Positions 6,089 to 7,594 of a stretch of 7,594 nt of DNA are shown one piece after another. The notes below the pieces were generated by a model, which was not told the DNA's origin, did no database searches, and saw nothing but the letters and a program-made list of their open reading frames with translations. Both the position numbers and the translations under genes were made by a program. The stretch comes from JAUWQU01 sp964605095 (lineage in GTDB: Bacteria > Planctomycetota > Phycisphaerae > SM23-33). The first letter of the stretch is position 1. The number at the start of each line of letters is the position of its first letter. Where the stretch lies: positions 1-7,594 of the forward strand of contig CAZSBS010000240.1 of assembly GCA_964605095.1 (NCBI GenBank). The letters are read 5' to 3'.

Positions 6089-6254
6089 CACGCAGAGGTC
6101 GCTGAAAACGCTGAGAGAAGACAGAAGAAGAAACAACGGCTTTTGAGGGGGATTACATGGATTAAGAAACTTATATATGCTTCTATCCATGTAATCCCCC
6201 TCTAAAGATGTTTCTTGTTGTTTCCTGCTGTTTCTTCTCCAGGGCCTCCGTGTG
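6089..6254. repeat. Large imperfect palindromic element between tsf and pyrH
   Basis: The centre is an 18-bp perfect inverted repeat, GAGGGGGATTACATGGAT (6145-6162) against 6185-6202, around a 22-nt AT-rich loop. The similarity continues outward with gaps. Read inward, both arms start with CAC(G/A)C(A/G)GAGG (6089-6098; 6254-6245 on the minus strand), pass through a purine-rich block with CAG and GAAACAAC, and reach the 18-bp core. No protein is encoded. The style, with CACGCAGAGG and CACACGGAGG ends, reminds me of dispersed intergenic repeats in planctomycetes and other bacteria; this is memory, not a search. The transcript would form a long hairpin between the two genes. The 18-bp stem lacks a following T run, so it is not a typical terminator. 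Confidence 0.75.
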
Positions 6255-6273
6255 CTCTACGATGAGAGACGAT

Positions 6274-6996
6274 ATGACCGCCCAGCCAAAGTACAAGCGG
6301 GTGCTGCTGAAGCTATCCGGCGAATCGCTCTGCGAGCCCGGGCGAGGCGGAATCCAGGCATCGGCCGTCGACGCGGCGGTCAAGGAACTGCTGCCGGCTT
6401 TGGAACTGGGGGTGCAGGTCAGCCTGGTCGTCGGCGGCGGCAACATTTTCCGCGCCCGCGACCTGGCCGGCGACCCGAACATCCTTCGCGTCACGGCCGA
6501 CTACATGGGCATGCTGGGCACCGTGATCAACGCCCTGGCCCTGCGGGACGCCATAGAGGGCCGAGGCCGGCAGGCTGTCGTCATGAGCGCCATTCCCATG
6601 CCGACAGTCTGCGAGCCGCTGAACCGCCGCGACGCCATTCGGCACCTCGAGGCCGGGCGGGTCGTCCTGTTCGCCGCCGGCACGGGAAGCCCGTTCTTCA
6701 CGACGGACACCTCGGCCGCCCTGCGGGCAAGCGAGATAGGCGCCGACCTTCTGGTCAAGGCCACCAAGGTAGACGGCGTCTACGACTGCGACCCGATGAC
6801 AAACCCCGGCGCCCGCAAGCACGACCGGCTCACTTACGCACAGGCATTGCAACAGGGCTTGGCGATCATGGACCAGGCCGCGTTCGCCCTGTGCGCGGAC
6901 AACCGGATCCCGCTGGTGGTATGCCGACTAATGGACGCGGGCAATCTGGTGAAGGTGCTCACAGGCCGGCATGTCGGCACCTTGATTACAAGCTGA
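6274..6996 (+). CDS. pyrH: Uridylate (UMP) kinase, 240 aa
   Basis: PyrH phosphorylates UMP to UDP with ATP in the cytoplasm. Bacterial PyrH is a hexamer of the amino-acid-kinase fold, normally activated by GTP and inhibited by UTP. Seen here: the N-terminal VLLKLSGESL strand and phosphate-binding loop (10-19), GGGNIFR (54-60), DYMGMLGTVINAL (76-88), GTGSPFFTTDT (136-146), KATKVDGVYDCDP (162-174) and a C-terminal MDQAAFALC helix. Length matches the family. The ATG at 6274 is chosen because VYKRVLLKLSGE-type starts follow it at the usual distance. A weak GAGAGA (6264-6269) precedes it. In-frame ATGs at 6262 and 6208 would add residues coded by the palindromic element and have no ribosome site. 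A 200-bp gap to tsf, almost filled by that element, may uncouple it from the rpsB-tsf transcript. Confidence 0.97.
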   Translation: MTAQPKYKRVLLKLSGESLCEPGRGGIQASAVDAAVKELLPALELGVQVSLVVGGGNIFRARDLAGDPNILRVTADYMGMLGTVINALALRDAIEGRGRQAVVMSAIPMPTVCEPLNRRDAIRHLEAGRVVLFAAGTGSPFFTTDTSAALRASEIGADLLVKATKVDGVYDCDPMTNPGARKHDRLTYAQALQQGLAIMDQAAFALCADNRIPLVVCRLMDAGNLVKVLTGRHVGTLITS

Positions 6997-7003
6997 TGAC
7001 TTG

Positions 7004-7094
7004 GTAGCCGGCAGGCTGCCGCGGCGGATAGCATGTAGCCAATTGACTGGTGAGCCGCACAGTGGCTCTATAGTCTTCACCGGCGACCGGCTAC
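7004..7094. repeat. Nested inverted repeats in the pyrH-frr spacer
   Basis: The spacer 6997-7118 is bracketed by an 8-bp inverted repeat, GTAGCCGG (7004-7011) and CCGGCTAC (7087-7094), the same word as the heptamer array at 133-153. Inside, GACT/AGTC (7045-7048 with 7072-7075) and GAGCC/GGCTC (7052-7056 with 7064-7068) form a hairpin with a symmetric 3x3 internal loop and a 7-nt apical loop. CGGCA/TGCCG (7010-7014 with 7018-7022) is a smaller stem. TTGACT (7043-7048) and TATAGT (7069-7074) look like promoter boxes for frr but are 20 bp apart, which is too long for a strong promoter. Confidence 0.55.
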
Positions 7095-7118
7095 TGAACA
7101 CGAGCATGGAGCACGCCC

Positions 7119-7594
7119 ATGGCGATAGACGAAGTCCTACTGGACATTGAAGAGAAGATGGAGACGGCCGTGGATTACCTCCGTAAGGAGTTCCGCGGAA
7201 TACGGACCGGGCGGGCCTCGACCGGGCTTGTCGAGCACATAAAAGTGGAGTACTATGGCTCGCCCACGGACCTGAGGCAACTGGCGACGATTTCCACGCC
7301 CGACGCTACAATGATCATCATAAAGCCGTTCGACCCGTCGTCGCTGAAGGACGTCGAAAAGGCGATCTACGCCAGCGGGCTCGGCATTACGCCAATGGCC
7401 GACGGCAAGCTGATCCGCCTGACCGTGCCGCCGCTTTCGACCGAGCGGCGAAACCAGATCGCCGGGCAGCTCAAGAAGATGGCCGAGGCCGCCCGCGTGA
7501 CCGTCCGCAACGCCCGGCGAGACGGAAACAAGGAAATCGACCGCCAGGAAAAAGCCGGCGAGATGACCGAGGACGACGCCCGCAAGGCAAAGGA
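7119..7594 (+). CDS. frr: Ribosome recycling factor, 5' part (158 codons)
   Basis: RRF works with EF-G to split the post-termination ribosome so that its subunits can be reused. The visible 158 residues cover most of the usual length of about 185. Seen are the N-terminal helix ending in the conserved EFRGIRTGRAS (24-34), the IKVEYYGSPTDLRQLATIS stretch leading into the beta domain, the IKPFD strand and the LTVPPLSTERR motif (101-111), which returns the chain to the long three-helix bundle. The ATG at 7119 has GGAG (7108-7111) 7 nt upstream; the ATG at 7106 is out of frame. The reading frame runs off the window end without a stop, so about 27 residues are missing. It follows pyrH by 122 bp, as in the conserved pyrH-frr pair. 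Confidence 0.96.
   Translation, partial: MAIDEVLLDIEEKMETAVDYLRKEFRGIRTGRASTGLVEHIKVEYYGSPTDLRQLATISTPDATMIIIKPFDPSSLKDVEKAIYASGLGITPMADGKLIRLTVPPLSTERRNQIAGQLKKMAEAARVTVRNARRDGNKEIDRQEKAGEMTEDDARKAK

Noticed and set aside
5255..6190. A 311-codon minus-strand open frame opposite tsf.
   Set aside because: tsf is certain on the other strand. This frame starts inside the palindromic element and shows no known motif.
6208..6273. An upstream ATG for pyrH adding a hydrophobic, Cys-rich 22-residue stretch that resembles a signal peptide.
   Set aside because: These codons belong to the right arm of the palindromic element. UMP kinase is cytoplasmic and the 6274 start gives the normal length.

Overview
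The window is a bacterial, GC-rich stretch of mostly core housekeeping genes. Five plus-strand genes follow one another: purM, rpsB, tsf, pyrH and frr (the last is cut by the window end). They make a purine-biosynthesis enzyme, ribosomal protein S2, elongation factor Ts, UMP kinase and ribosome recycling factor. rpsB-tsf-pyrH-frr is a widely conserved bacterial gene order. Upstream and divergent from purM lies one large minus-strand gene for an exported HEAT-repeat protein. The first 57 bases look like the 3' end of a further plus-strand gene. My guess at the host is a Planctomycetes/PVC-type bacterium, perhaps Phycisphaerae. This rests on the exported HEAT-repeat protein with an Asp-Pro-x-x-Trp-x-x-Trp-Trp motif, the GC-rich third codon positions and the repeat-rich intergenic spacers. 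It is inference only; no 16S or other marker was compared.

Layout. 1-57: end of an unknown gene. 58-141: convergent spacer holding two different heptamer arrays. 142-2580 (minus): HEAT-repeat protein with signal peptide. 2581-2928: divergent spacer with a strong sigma70-type promoter for purM. 2929-4005: purM. 4006-4233: long, structured rpsB leader with a candidate -10 box and several competing stems. 4234-5145: rpsB, starting at TTG and carrying a 74-residue low-complexity C-terminal tail. 5146-5284: a GC-rich terminator-like hairpin and a four-copy decamer repeat. 5285-6073: tsf. 6074-6273: a large imperfect palindrome whose centre is an 18-bp perfect inverted repeat. 6274-6996: pyrH. 6997-7118: spacer with nested inverted repeats. 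7119-7594: frr, 5' part.

The four downstream genes serve translation (S2 in the 30S subunit, EF-Ts recharging EF-Tu, RRF splitting post-termination ribosomes) and pyrimidine nucleotide supply (UMP kinase); purM supplies purines. No mobile gene, CRISPR array, RNA gene, defence cassette or biosynthetic cluster is visible. The unusual material lies between the genes: nearly every spacer carries its own repeat or palindrome, and the one between tsf and pyrH resembles a dispersed palindromic element. I do not see a new multi-gene system.
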